Assembly (NCBI GenBank): GCA_030704615.1
Contig: CM060732.1
Span: forward strand, 28,563,053-28,627,052
DNA length: 64,000 bases
Reading direction: 5' to 3'
From: Takakia lepidozioides
Taxonomy: Eukaryota; Streptophyta; Takakiopsida; Takakiales; Takakiaceae
Below the pieces are notes generated by a model. It searched no databases. It had not been told where the DNA came from and was given only the letters and a program-made list of their open reading frames with translations. Position 1 is the first letter of the stretch. Each line of letters begins with the position of its first letter. Below, one piece after another: positions 34,378 through 44,400 of this stretch. Position numbers and translations under genes: made by a program.

Positions 34378-36312
34378 CTATCCAATGGTAATCTCCGCTT
34401 TGGACTGGCATATTACTTCAGCCAAAGTCCCTTCATTACTCTGCATGTCTGCAGTTTCTTTCTTCCCTTCGTCCTCACTCACTTCCTCTTCTCTTTCAGA
34501 ATCAGAGGAATCTGCCATAGGAATATCAGTACTCTTCTGCATTTCCCTTATGGTATCTGCCACTTCTTTGTGCAGTTCCTTCTCATCTCTCCAACCCTCA
34601 TCATCTTCAGGCACATCACTGTCATCTTCATTATCATCATCTTCCTCATCTACTGGAGGTATTAGTTTGGCTTTGCTTCTCGTTACTATCATTGTACTTA
34701 CTTCTGGTACAACACATGGCCTAACCATGTGAGCTGCCACCACTGGCCCCTCATTCACAGGAGCTCTCATCTCATTCTGGTGTCTGATCCAGAATGGACA
34801 GGCTGCCTTGCGATGGCCTGCCTGATTACAATAGTAATACAGTTCTTCCCCATTAGGTCCTCGCCCTTGGTCTGTTCTGGAATTGTTTCTGTAATCTTGA
34901 TTCCCTGGCTGGTAATTCCCCCTTGGATTACCCTGATAGTTGCCTCTGGAATTTCCTTGGTAATTCCCTCTTGAATTACCTTTCCCTTCCATGCCATTGT
35001 TATAACCACCAGGCCTACCATAGTGGTCCTGATCACTGTTTCTTCTTGGCTGGGGTTGCACTTGATGCACCCTTACTTGCCTAGGTTCTCTAGCTGCTGC
35101 CCTTCTGTTGTAGTAACAATTCTCAGTAGAATGGTTATCCATTTTACAGATAGTACGGTGTTTCTCCTTCATGTGGCATTCAGTGGTGGTATGGCCTTCA
35201 TTCTGGCACTTTGCACACCAAACACCCTTCCTCCAATGTGTTGCAGCCTCTGTGGCATACTTCTTCAAGATTTCTTCTAATCTTTTCTCATAGCTATCCC
35301 TCTTCAACTTCTCCTTTCTCTTACTCTTCCTTTTCAGCTCTTGCTCTTCTTCCTCATCCTCAGAGTCCTCATCATCCCTTTTCTCTCTCCTGAGCATTCC
35401 CAATTGCTCAATTCTGTTCGCTGTTTCAAATGCCTCCTCCACTGTATTATGGGGTAACATATCCACTTTCTTGTGCAACTCTGGTCTTAGTCCACTCACA
35501 AACCAAGTCTTCTGTAAACCTTGTGCTGGTACAACAGCCAACTTTTTCATCATCAATTCCATTTTTTCCATATACTCCTCAACAGTTTCATGCTTCTTTT
35601 GCTTTAACTGTTGTAAACTTCCATACACTTCATCCTTACTTTTACTTGTCCTGAATCTATTTCGGAATGTTGTATTCAAGCCATTCCAGGTTAGGAAATG
35701 ATTATCAGGGAATCTTGCATACCATTCACTTGCTTTCTTGATAAGTGAACAAGGAAACAATCTCATCTTGGCATCATCGCCGTTCTCATTGTTCACAATA
35801 CACATGTGCTCAAATTGGCTAATGTGTACATCATGATCCCCTTTTCCTGAATATATTGGAAAAGGTGGTTTTGCCCGTGTTGGTTGTAACGCCATCTGTG
35901 GCCCTACCTTCTGCTCACTGACAGATGTTGGCCCCCTTGTTGGTGCTGGTCCTTGAGGACCTGTTGTAGTTGTGGTGGATCTTCCACCCAGTGGTGGCCC
36001 CTGAGCACTCCCTGCTACTGGCCCCACGATATTCACAGTATTCCTAGCTCCAGTTGCACTACTTCCCACACTCCCTGTCCCCCCAGAGCCAGATCCAGGC
36101 TGCCCGCCTGATCCCCCTGAGCCGACACCTTCGTTGGCCTGTGATCCAAGTGCTCCACTTGATCCAGGTCCAACGGGTTGGGATGTCCTGGTTGTAGTCT
36201 CAACCTCAGCTGTTGGGTCTACTTCTTCATACTCTTCCTCTTCCAATTTCTTCTCTCTGTTTTCATCCTCCAAGTTCTGCCCTTGGGTTTCTTCTTCACT
36301 CTTGTAACTCAA
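34378..36312 (-). CDS. gag: Ty3 Gag
   Basis: A 644-codon frame. The N-terminus is acidic and then Gly/Ser/Thr/Pro-rich. Residues about 150-310 form the retrotransposon Gag domain (KPPFPIYSGKGDHDVHISQF, ASEWYARFPDNHFLTWNGLN, QLKQKKHETVEEYMEKME). An intact CCHC knuckle follows (CAKCQNEGHTTTEC), then an Arg/Asn/Gly-rich stretch with repeats of GNSRGNYQ, and a second knuckle-like YYYCNQAGHRKAAC whose first Cys is Tyr. The acidic C-terminus runs to the protease frame. Gag packages the element RNA in cytoplasmic particles. The frame is fully open although pol is broken. Confidence 0.93.
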   Translation of the reverse strand: MSYKSEEETQGQNLEDENREKKLEEEEYEEVDPTAEVETTTRTSQPVGPGSSGALGSQANEGVGSGGSGGQPGSGSGGTGSVGSSATGARNTVNIVGPVAGSAQGPPLGGRSTTTTTGPQGPAPTRGPTSVSEQKVGPQMALQPTRAKPPFPIYSGKGDHDVHISQFEHMCIVNNENGDDAKMRLFPCSLIKKASEWYARFPDNHFLTWNGLNTTFRNRFRTSKSKDEVYGSLQQLKQKKHETVEEYMEKMELMMKKLAVVPAQGLQKTWFVSGLRPELHKKVDMLPHNTVEEAFETANRIEQLGMLRREKRDDEDSEDEEEEQELKRKSKRKEKLKRDSYEKRLEEILKKYATEAATHWRKGVWCAKCQNEGHTTTECHMKEKHRTICKMDNHSTENCYYNRRAAAREPRQVRVHQVQPQPRRNSDQDHYGRPGGYNNGMEGKGNSRGNYQGNSRGNYQGNPRGNYQPGNQDYRNNSRTDQGRGPNGEELYYYCNQAGHRKAACPFWIRHQNEMRAPVNEGPVVAAHMVRPCVVPEVSTMIVTRSKAKLIPPVDEEDDDNEDDSDVPEDDEGWRDEKELHKEVADTIREMQKSTDIPMADSSDSEREEEVSEDEGKKETADMQSNEGTLAEVICQSKAEITIG

Positions 36313-36746
36313 CTGTAATGGTGTTGGAGAGTCTCAACTCTCCGTTGGCTTTGCCACATCCTCTCCTCCTTCTTCACCTTCCGTTTCAGAAACTGGAGTT
36401 CTTGCTTTTGGTGTTCCATGCCAACTCTTATCAAAGATTTCTGTCAAATCTTTTATCCAGGGATGTACCTCATATCTTTCACCTCGTGGTTGATCTTCTT
36501 CCCATACCAATTCCCTTAATATTTCTTGCAAAGAAAAAGAAGGAGTGGCATCCAACTCTAGTTCTTCCGGTATGGGTGATGTACTCTCTGATCTTAATGG
36601 TGTGAGAGGTCCAGATGATTCCCCTATGTCTATTCCTCTCTCCCAAAGATATGGATAATTAGCTTTCAGATAACTTTATCTTTTTGCTGAATATCTCTGG
36701 AGTCTAGCTTCTCTTTTGTCACTCATGTCCCATGTCTTTCATTTCT
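36313..36746 (-). other. Gag 5' leader, with a short open frame
   Basis: Sequence between the leader open frame and gag. A 73-codon minus-strand frame (36555-36334) reads EDQPRGERYEVHPWIKDLTE and could be an N-terminal remnant of Gag in a different frame, since it runs up to the gag start. Otherwise no feature. Confidence 0.4.
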
Positions 36747-37442
36747 TTAATGTGGCAATAACCAAAAGTCTCTTCTGTAGTATCTCTCATATATGCCTGG
36801 GTTTCTTTCAAGCTTCAATGCACCCTTGGCTATACTAGAAGTCTCCGTTACCATATAACCATATGGCAAACAAGTCTGGAAAGCTGTTCTTGGTGTGAGT
36901 TTGATCCACAAAATATCCTTTGGAATCCAATTCTTTACCAGTACAAGCTCTTCATGCATATGAGTATAAACATTCACCTTCTTTTCCTCCCAGCCTTCAA
37001 ACTCTACTCGCTTAATGGATAGCAATGCTATCACATAAACCAGTGTTGGTAACCAACGTGCTCTTCCTCTACAGGCCACCTGATAAATCTTTATCACCCA
37101 TTTCTCCAGACCCCACTCAAGGTCAGTATCATGCACTCTCTTAAGAATGTTTTCTTTACAACCGTCTGGCAATTCCAAGAACCTCTGAAAGAATTGTTTG
37201 GACAATCTTTCCTTCTCAGTTTCACAGGGAATTTGATTCACATCAAATTCTTTAATTCTCCAACCACCATGATCCCACCAGATGCTTGTCACATCTGGTT
37301 GTTCATGACCCAGTTCCCTAATATGGTCGCCAAATGTCGAGCGGCTTTTACTCACCCATCCCTTCGCTATCCGAGGTGGAAACTCCAAGATAGAAGAGTT
37401 GGATATCTCTAAGCACTCAGCCCGCTCAGAACAATCAGTCAT
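36747..37442 (-). CDS. Leader open frame between LTR and gag in the Ty3 element
   Basis: 231 codons without a stop. The first roughly 36 codons (from 37442) lie in the 5' LTR itself and the rest in the leader. The sequence includes IRELGHEQPDVTSIWWDHGG, VACRGRARWLPTLVYVIALL and VNVYTHMHEELVLVKNWIPK, and is well-composed rather than low-complexity. No family is recognised. Because the LTR part would be transcribed at both ends, the real start may be further in. It could be an accessory protein or a separate N-terminal exon of gag. Confidence 0.5.
   Translation of the reverse strand: MTDCSERAECLEISNSSILEFPPRIAKGWVSKSRSTFGDHIRELGHEQPDVTSIWWDHGGWRIKEFDVNQIPCETEKERLSKQFFQRFLELPDGCKENILKRVHDTDLEWGLEKWVIKIYQVACRGRARWLPTLVYVIALLSIKRVEFEGWEEKKVNVYTHMHEELVLVKNWIPKDILWIKLTPRTAFQTCLPYGYMVTETSSIAKGALKLERNPGIYERYYRRDFWLLPH
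37317..37332 (-). other. Putative primer-binding site of the Ty3 element
   Basis: In element orientation the 5' LTR end (CTCGACA) is followed after two bases by TGGCGACCATAT. It would pair with a tRNA whose 3' end is GGTCGCCA. The tRNA identity was not established, and only the first eight or so bases are plausible pairing. Confidence 0.5.
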
Positions 37443-37716
37443 GACCTGCAGCTAGTGAATCATGGTTGTGCTTCTTATTTGTATTCCTTCTTGCCTTCAT
37501 GTTATCAATTTACCTTACCGTGTATACTGAAGGATCAGATTGCTTCAGTATCTATTAAGTTCCAGTTAATCATGCATTCATTCCACAGCTTCACTCATGT
37601 CACTCTACACAGTGTGTTTGTATCGAATAAGTATCAGATTATGATTTATCAAGTATCAGGCCAATGCCATGGTGACTCTAATCTGCCCTACCGTATCACT
37701 ATAGCTCTGCAGGTAA

Positions 37717-40700
37717 CACTAGAAGCATTCGTGTCATTTACCACTGGGGTAACAACTCATTTTGAGTCGTAAAAGTCAAAAAACTGGGATCGACTGGAAG
37801 TTACAACAGACTAGTTACAACAGACGTGGTAGTTGGGTTGGACATCCAATGATTGGAGTGGTAAAGGACGCAGACGTGCGAACAACTGCTCAGCGATTAA
37901 TGCGATTAATGCTGAAGAACCACGTGGCGTAACCAGGCCGGCCGCCCGTGTGTCTGACCTTTTGGGCTGACTTTGACTTTTCCCTCCGGATGAGTGGACC
38001 GACTCACTGAAGCGTGGTGAAACATGGACGCGGACGTGGACGAGGATGTGGATGCCGACGTGGCGGCGCCACGACGAGCACCACTGCTGCCACGTGGCCA
38101 CGGGCCCGGGGCGCCACGTGGTAGTGGACCACATAACTTGCAGTGCTACATGCCCAGTGGCAATTGCGACTGCGGAAGTTGGCGCAACCACTGCCTTACT
38201 ACTTTACATGAAGTGCTCGAAATTACTTGAACAATCAGTCATTCGAAAGCACCACGGGAGATGAAGGAAAAGACACCTGCAGGGACGTTGAAGCATAAAA
38301 GAGGAGAGCACTTCACTTGGGAAGAAAGTGAAGCATTGGAGAACGAGGCTGATGACTGGCAGTCTGAAAAGGAAAGGCGGTTGTGGGAAACCCTGCCAAG
38401 ACCCAAGACAACCATATAGAGAGAATCAAGTAGGTGGGAACTGCCCTTCATTGGGGTGGTGCAAACAAGAGCAAGACCAGAAGCTGAACCACATGAGAAG
38501 ATAGTGTGTCATCACAGATGGAGACCCTGGAAAATGCTCTGCCCAGGAGATGAAGAACATTAGGCAACTAGAAATGTGGGGGGCTGAATATGCTCTGCAG
38601 TCAACTTGGCTTGTTGAATGCTTGCATAAGAGATGAGGGGTTGTTGTCAGTACACGGCATTGAGTTCATCAAATCCTACAACAGCCCACCATCGCTGCCC
38701 ACTGCTTACAAACTGCCACAAAAACAGTTCCACAGGACTTACAGATGATTGGTGGAAGGCAAGGCCCCTCGCCATGGGCCAGATTAATTGTATGTTGCAG
38801 CCCAGAACAACAACGGGAAGTCATCTAGGGCAGCAAACCCCATGTTGGCAGCGTCTTTTGTGTGAGAGAAGTCAAGCTGAACCTGCTCATCATATCGAGT
38901 GGGATGGACCAGATGTAAAGCTGCCAAGCCAACCACACTCATATTCGCACTCAAGCAACATAAGCTGGAGCCATTTTCAGATTATGAGTACCCGTGTTTT
39001 AAGAATACTCCTTCTTCAACTTGCGGTGAACGGGCAGAAAACTTCACAATGTGCAGCAGATTAATGGACCAAGATGCGGAGCTGAATTGGGTATCCAGTT
39101 AGGCAATGCTGGTTTCAAAACCCCGTTCCATCCCTGCGTTTTGAAGATCTGGCTTGAATGGGCACACTCCGGTAGTGGAAGGCTCACGGAGTAATGAGTT
39201 TGGGCTGATATGCATGCTGACATGCCATGCCGGTGCAAAGAACAACGTTCTGAGTGGCGATTGTGATCTCAAAATCTGCCCCTGCATTCAAGCTGATTTC
39301 TCTCTCGAGCAGAGCCGCCTTGTGGATGTTCCAGCCAATGTCCAAAAACAGCTCAAGTGCAAGACAACAACATCAGCAAGGCATGGTTAGCTAAGCAAGG
39401 TAATGGTGGAGAGGCATTTGAACTCTCTGAACGTAATGTGGTCGGACTTCACCCCCTCCCACATCAACTGCTCAAGGTCTCCAAAACCTGCAATCCCCGC
39501 CCCTGTTGTGCATGTCCTGCGATCATCACTTTCCACGACACCACATTTCGCTCAGCCATATTGTTGAACACTCCCTATCTAGAAGGGTATTCATGTTCAG
39601 AATGACATCTACCACAATCCCAGCTTTGACAATGCAACCATGGACCTCTTTGCCCTTCTCCAACAGGCTCGCACATGCACTACAAACACAAACAAACGTA
39701 ATGTGCTCGGGCTTCACCCCCTAGACCCACATCATTTGCTCATAGGTCTCCAAAACCCGCAATCCCCGCCCATGTTGTGCATGTCCTGCGATCATCACGT
39801 TCCACCGCACCACATTTCGCTCAGCCATATTGTTAAACACTCCTTGTCCACAAGGGAATGCTCCCACGTTTGGCATACATGTTGACAAGGTATTGTTACA
39901 TCTGGTACAGTTCCAGCTTTGACAATGTCACGATGGACCTCTTTGCCCTTTACCAAGTCTCCAGGGCTGCCAGGTTTGCACATGCATTGCAAACACAAAT
40001 GAACGTGACCCGGTCAGGCTGCACCTCTTCTCAACATTTGCTAATATGTCTCCAATGCCCTCATCCCGCACACATGCTGGCCATATCTTGCGAGATTCAG
40101 CGTGTTCCTTGAGACAACATCTTGTTCAGCCATGTTATCAAACTCTCCCTTCGCAACTTCATAGGTCTCCAAAGCCTCCATCCCACGTCCCTGCTGTGCA
40201 TACCCTGCAAGCATCGCACTCCACGACACTACATCTCGGCAAAACAGGCTGAAATATCTCGAAGAAGAAGGTGCCCTCACCACATTGTCCTCTACCTTGT
40301 GTCATGACCCATTGCGGATTAGACTGACCATGAACCCAAGAAGACCTCTTGTGCGTGCTGCTTGTATCTCTAGTCAGGTAATGTGGGATTGGTTCGTAAG
40401 AACCACCACGGTGCAGCTGAGCGGGCAGAGATTAAAATATGGGTTGCCAAGACCAAGCTGATTCCCCCAAGAACCTTGTGATCATCAGGAAGAATACCAA
40501 ATCATGGTACAAAGGGGAGCCAAGAGCCCACATTTGCACATAATGCGCCCTTGACGCCATAAACGCTTGCAACAACAAGACATGGGGCCTCGATTTGGTC
40601 TTCGTCCTTCTCGCATCACTTGTTCGTCTCTCTCTCAAGCCTCCATCCCTCTCCCAACACTTAGACAAATTCAGGCAAAGGACAAAGTTACTCTTCCACC

Positions 40701-41096
40701 CTTAGATCATTTTACATCCGACGATTAGAACAATCTCTACGAGCCACACAAGCCCTAAAATACATTAAAATATTCCACGTCATGAGCCATGTGGAGCACT
40801 TATAAAAATTCCATTTTTGAATAGGGTGTGCAATGAATGCCTAGTTGTTAAGAGTCGTTCTCTAGTGCTTAAAACCACTTGTAATTGCTGTTTTAAAAAA
40901 AAAACAATTTACGTAATTGAATTAAATCGCCGCGAATATTGTGCCGACTGCGGAGTCATTGATGCAACTTCTCTCCGCCATTAGAAATATGAATTTATCC
41001 GTTACGACTGTGCAGTAGTAACAAACATCTCAAAGTTGTTCCCTTAGTGGTTTTGGACATGCAGTCGATTCGGAAAAGACACGAATGCTTCTAGTG
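37717..41096. mobile_element. Non-autonomous CACTA element (3380 bp) carrying gene fragments
   Basis: Perfect 19-bp terminal inverted repeats, CACTAGAAGCATTCGTGTC at 37717-37735 and its reverse complement at 41078-41096, start with CACTA. TAA is duplicated at 37714-37716 and 41097-41099; the undisturbed left LTR has one TAA at the same point (GCAGGTAATCAGC). Similarity continues inside the ends (ACCACT..GGG..AACAACT in both). No transposase is seen. The cargo includes minus-strand PPR fragments (39.5-40.3 kb) and coding-like but unrecognised plus-strand stretches (38.26-38.42, 38.63-39.10 kb). This fits gene capture by a Pack-type CACTA element. Confidence 0.92.
39420..40290 (-). pseudogene. 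PPR gene fragments captured in the CACTA element
   Basis: Reading leftwards there are PLS-type pentatricopeptide repeat pieces: RDVVSWSAMLAGYAQQGRGM and EALETY (40283-40041), then VKGKEVHRDIVKAGTVPDVT (39998-39795), then EHITFVCVCSACASLLEKGK and VHGCIVKAGIVVDVILN (39717-39526). Stops and frame changes separate them. The DNA is very similar to the PPR array at 53.5-54.9 kb, for example GATGCTTGCAGGGTATGCAC. Functional PPR proteins bind organellar RNA; this fragment cannot. Confidence 0.85.
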
Positions 41097-41678
41097 TAAT
41101 CAGCATCTAGTGTTCATCTTTCCTCCTTCTTGCTCCCCGCCATCTCCTCTCCTGCATGACCCAGAAGCGCTCCCCATGAAGTGTGTCCCCTTCTTTCCGT
41201 TGCCGCTCTCTTTATCTGCCCGCAAGTTGTTCTAACCACCTAACTAATTAACCGTCATCCCTGAAGTAACACGTTCCTTCTGCAGATGTCGTTCCCTCAC
41301 AGTCGTTCCCTGTCAATGATAACTGTTCCTCATGTACTGTGACAGGCTGTGTCAAGCTATGCCGAGCTGTGACTGGCTGTGTAAGGCTGTGTCGGCTGTG
41401 TTGGGCTATGACTGGCTGTGTTGGGCTGTGTCGGGCTGTGTTGGCTGTGACGAGCTGTGCAAAACTGTGGCGGCTGTGACTGGCTGTGACGGGCTGTGCG
41501 AAGCTGTGGCGGCTGTGACTGGCTGTGACGGGCTGTGCGAAGCTGTGTCGGGTTGTGTAACCCCCCTAAAGCCTGTTGCTGCCACCCCTAAGGCTCCTGT
41601 TGGTCTCACTCTGCGCAAAAATTAAGGGTACCCCACAGAACCCGTAAAAGCGTCTAAGTTCCAAGCAGCCCTCTAACA

Positions 41679-44400
41679 GGCTTCAGATGACCCATTAAAA
41701 AATCATCCTTGTATGGATCTACGAGTGCTTCATATTTAGGGAGAAAGATGACCAGAAGATTGAGATAAGACTTGTACATGTTGTTAACTCTGTCAATAAG
41801 CAGGGTATTAGACCTGTAGGCCCTCGAGCCCGGGTCCACGAACATGTCATAAAGTCATTTAAGACATATGGTGGTCCTGGGAGCCTTAGGCCATGAGTCG
41901 TTGAATGTCAGTTCTCGCTACTTTTAGTTTGACCTTGTGGGCGTTCTTCCCGAACAAGGCTGATTTGAAATGTATGACAGTCTCTTCTGTTCCAGTGTTC
42001 CAAAGGATGATGATGAACTTCTTGACGACCCAATTGAGGAAGTCTTCCAGCCCATGCCGCATCGCTAGCTTTAATCTTACAGCGGGCTGTGGAGATACAA
42101 GGCTGCGTTGTAGGAGGTATTTTTGGCCCATTCTAGAGGTACACCTCACATAGAAACCCGACGTCCAGAACCAAGACATAATAATTTGGCCGACATCCAT
42201 TTGGATCCATTGGAAGAGCTAAGAAATCCTCAGGATTCACAGCTTGGGAAAAGTCGTGTGGTGGGTAAATCATATCATTCTGCCCATTAGAAAACAATTA
42301 ATTATTATGAAGAATTTTCATAATCCAAAGCATGAAGGAGCGGAGGTGGGGGGAGAATGTTGTACCAGCTTTGGCGGCACTTGTTGCGTTGCTGATGAGT
42401 GTTGCCCGCCATCTGTTTTCCGCCGTCGGGCATCTATGGCTCCACACCTCCCCAAAGTAACCTCGAGTGATCACCCGAGATTCTTGATACTTCCATGGTG
42501 GGGGATGTAATCCTCATAGTCAAGTCAGATTATTTCTACAACGATAGAAGTTCTGTGTTTATTGTGCTTGAATGTGTCATTTCCTCCGCATTAGACTCAT
42601 GTATCTACACAAAAATGTAATCTACTAGTCCTTCACGAATATATAGATTCAGTAATGAGACTTTTAAAAGAAACACATATTCTTCAGTTGATGAATGAAC
42701 AAATTGTGATGTGACATAGTTTGCAGAGGTCTACATTGCGAACTCTGAGAAGAAATCAGGGCCTCCTATACTCATGTCAACAGTAACTTTATCCCGGGTC
42801 ATTGCCCTCATTGCCTGAGCTTCCACGATGTCTCTGGCACGTTTGCTTAAACTTCGATATGGTGACACCGGTAATGGCATGTCACCCTCGACCGATCTGA
42901 ATCCCTCATGTGCCTGTACATCTGCCATCTCCTTTGCAAATACATCACATGAATCCGCGCCGTCATCCGGGACCTCGTTGCCGCTCACTTCTTCAGTGGA
43001 CGAGGACAGTACAGTTGTCTCGGGATTCTTGCCCTCAATGTTATTATGTATGGCCTGTGTGTGGCAGGCCAGTTCTCCCCCTGCTTGTTCAGCTGGTGGC
43101 TCTCGACCTTGCTCTATTTGTTTGGTCTCCTGATCCATGATAGTGGTCTTGTTGTCGTCATCCTCATCGTCTTTCTCATCGTCATCCTCTTTCTCCCCTT
43201 CCTCATTATTTTCATTTCCGTCTCTCGTTTCATTAACGTCTTCATCTTCCTTTTCGCTTTCCTAGTCTTTCACTTTGTAACTGTCTGATCCATTATCATC
43301 GTCATCCTTGTCTACTTGATTCTCGAGCACATCTTCTGTGCTATCACCAAATTTGCGCCCACCTTCTTCCCACAATTTTTTTTTTTTTGAAATGATTAAT
43401 GTCAAGGACTCGTACGTTCCTAGCCTACAAAACATAAGAAGAGCTGGGTTAGAATTAACCTCGAGTGATCGTGCGAGGTTCGACATATGTGTTGTGTATT
43501 AAAAGTGAATTTGCTTACGTGGAGTGTCAATGTCAGCATGACTCCTCTAAATAGATTTACCGCCGACATTTTTTCCCTGCAGAACAAAGACTCAATATAG
43601 TCGTACGACTTTGCCCGCAGTTCGTGTTTATAGGCGGCACATTCCTTCTCCTGTTCTGTGAGCTCCGTATCTAGACCCTCTATCACAGCTGGTGTAATAG
43701 GGCTGACCATGAAGACAGTCTGGATGTGTTCGTCGGCATTCTCCATCTGGGCAGCTGATGTCGGAAATACGTTATAGTCAGGGCATATCACTGGCCTGGC
43801 AAAGTTTTTTGTGCTGCTCTTATAATTAGTCTCAGACTCGCCAGGAAGATACAACCCCTGAAGCAGAAGATATTTCTTCTGACCCTCCCCAAACCGTATG
43901 TAAGAGACAAGATTGGCAGAGGATATCTGTGTTGAGAAGAAGACAAATGCATTACTGTTCAGTTGCTGGTCGAAGAATGCATCCAAAATCACCGGTAATT
44001 CCTTGCCTGGAATACGACGGTGTTGTTGTCACAGACTGTATTGACAAACACCATTGCAATATTCTCGAAATCCTTCTTTCTCATAATCTTCCAACTGACT
44101 TTTTTGCGTCGCTGAACTTCGCCTTCCCTACTATTAATTGATAATGGGACTTAAAGGTCTCATTGAGATTGTCTATTTTGTTCTTCCTATCCTCGACGCT
44201 TTTCTTGCATGAAAGCACGTACTTGATGAACGCATCACTCACAAGCTCGGTCTTCATGTTCATTTTTATTTTGCTCATCATGTAGGGCTTCCCGAGTTTC
44301 TAACGGTTCAAGGTGTCGAATTCCAATTTGTTGAACTTGTATCTCTTCTTCACTGCAAGCCATTCTGCTTTAGTATACGGCTATGGGTGTTGTTTGCTCC
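41679..44400 (-). pseudogene. HAD/FCP1-like gene family copy B, upstream part
   Basis: Coding-like blocks run leftwards: 44390-44081 (KAEWLAVKKRYKF..., KNKIDNLNETFKSHYQLIVG), 43992-43510 (SYIRFGEGQKKYLLLQGLYL; exon end CTCCAC|GTAAGC), 43486-42731 (very acidic; in-frame TAG at 43264-43262), then 42200-41886. The last holds a HAD motif I-like YYVLVLDVGFLCEVYL near 42170, a stop and frame change, then LAMRHGLEDFLNWVVKKFII and LWNTGTEETV, resembling FCP1/NIF phosphatases. The next codons are interrupted by the LTR element at 41678, and the gene resumes at 25310. Besides the insertion it has at least one stop and one frameshift, so it was decaying independently. The upstream exons are not recognised. 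Confidence 0.5.

Larger units (their letters stand above)
25311..41678 (-). mobile_element. Ty3/gypsy LTR retrotransposon, with a nested CACTA insertion
   Basis: The element runs right to left: 5' LTR 41678-37335 (interrupted), primer-binding region, leader open frame, gag, protease, RT, RNase H/integrase, a 4.5-kb 3' coding region, polypurine tract, and 3' LTR 26183-25311. LTRs begin TGTTAG and end CGACA in element orientation. GGCTT flanks both sides (25306-25310 and 41679-41683). The paralogous sequence at 16188-16192 has a single GGCTT with no insertion, which confirms both the ends and the 5-bp target duplication. Without the CACTA insert the element is about 13 kb, the size range of Tat/Athila-type elements. 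Frameshifts in pol and a deletion in RNase H make this copy non-autonomous. Confidence 0.95.
37335..41678 (-). repeat. 5' LTR of the Ty3 element, split by a CACTA element
   Basis: LTR sequence is present as 37335-37716 and 41097-41678, with the 3380-bp CACTA element between. Removing that element and one TAA copy restores a roughly 961-bp LTR collinear with the left LTR. It is longer than the other LTR mainly through extra GGCTGTG minisatellite units (41336-41560). Confidence 0.95.
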
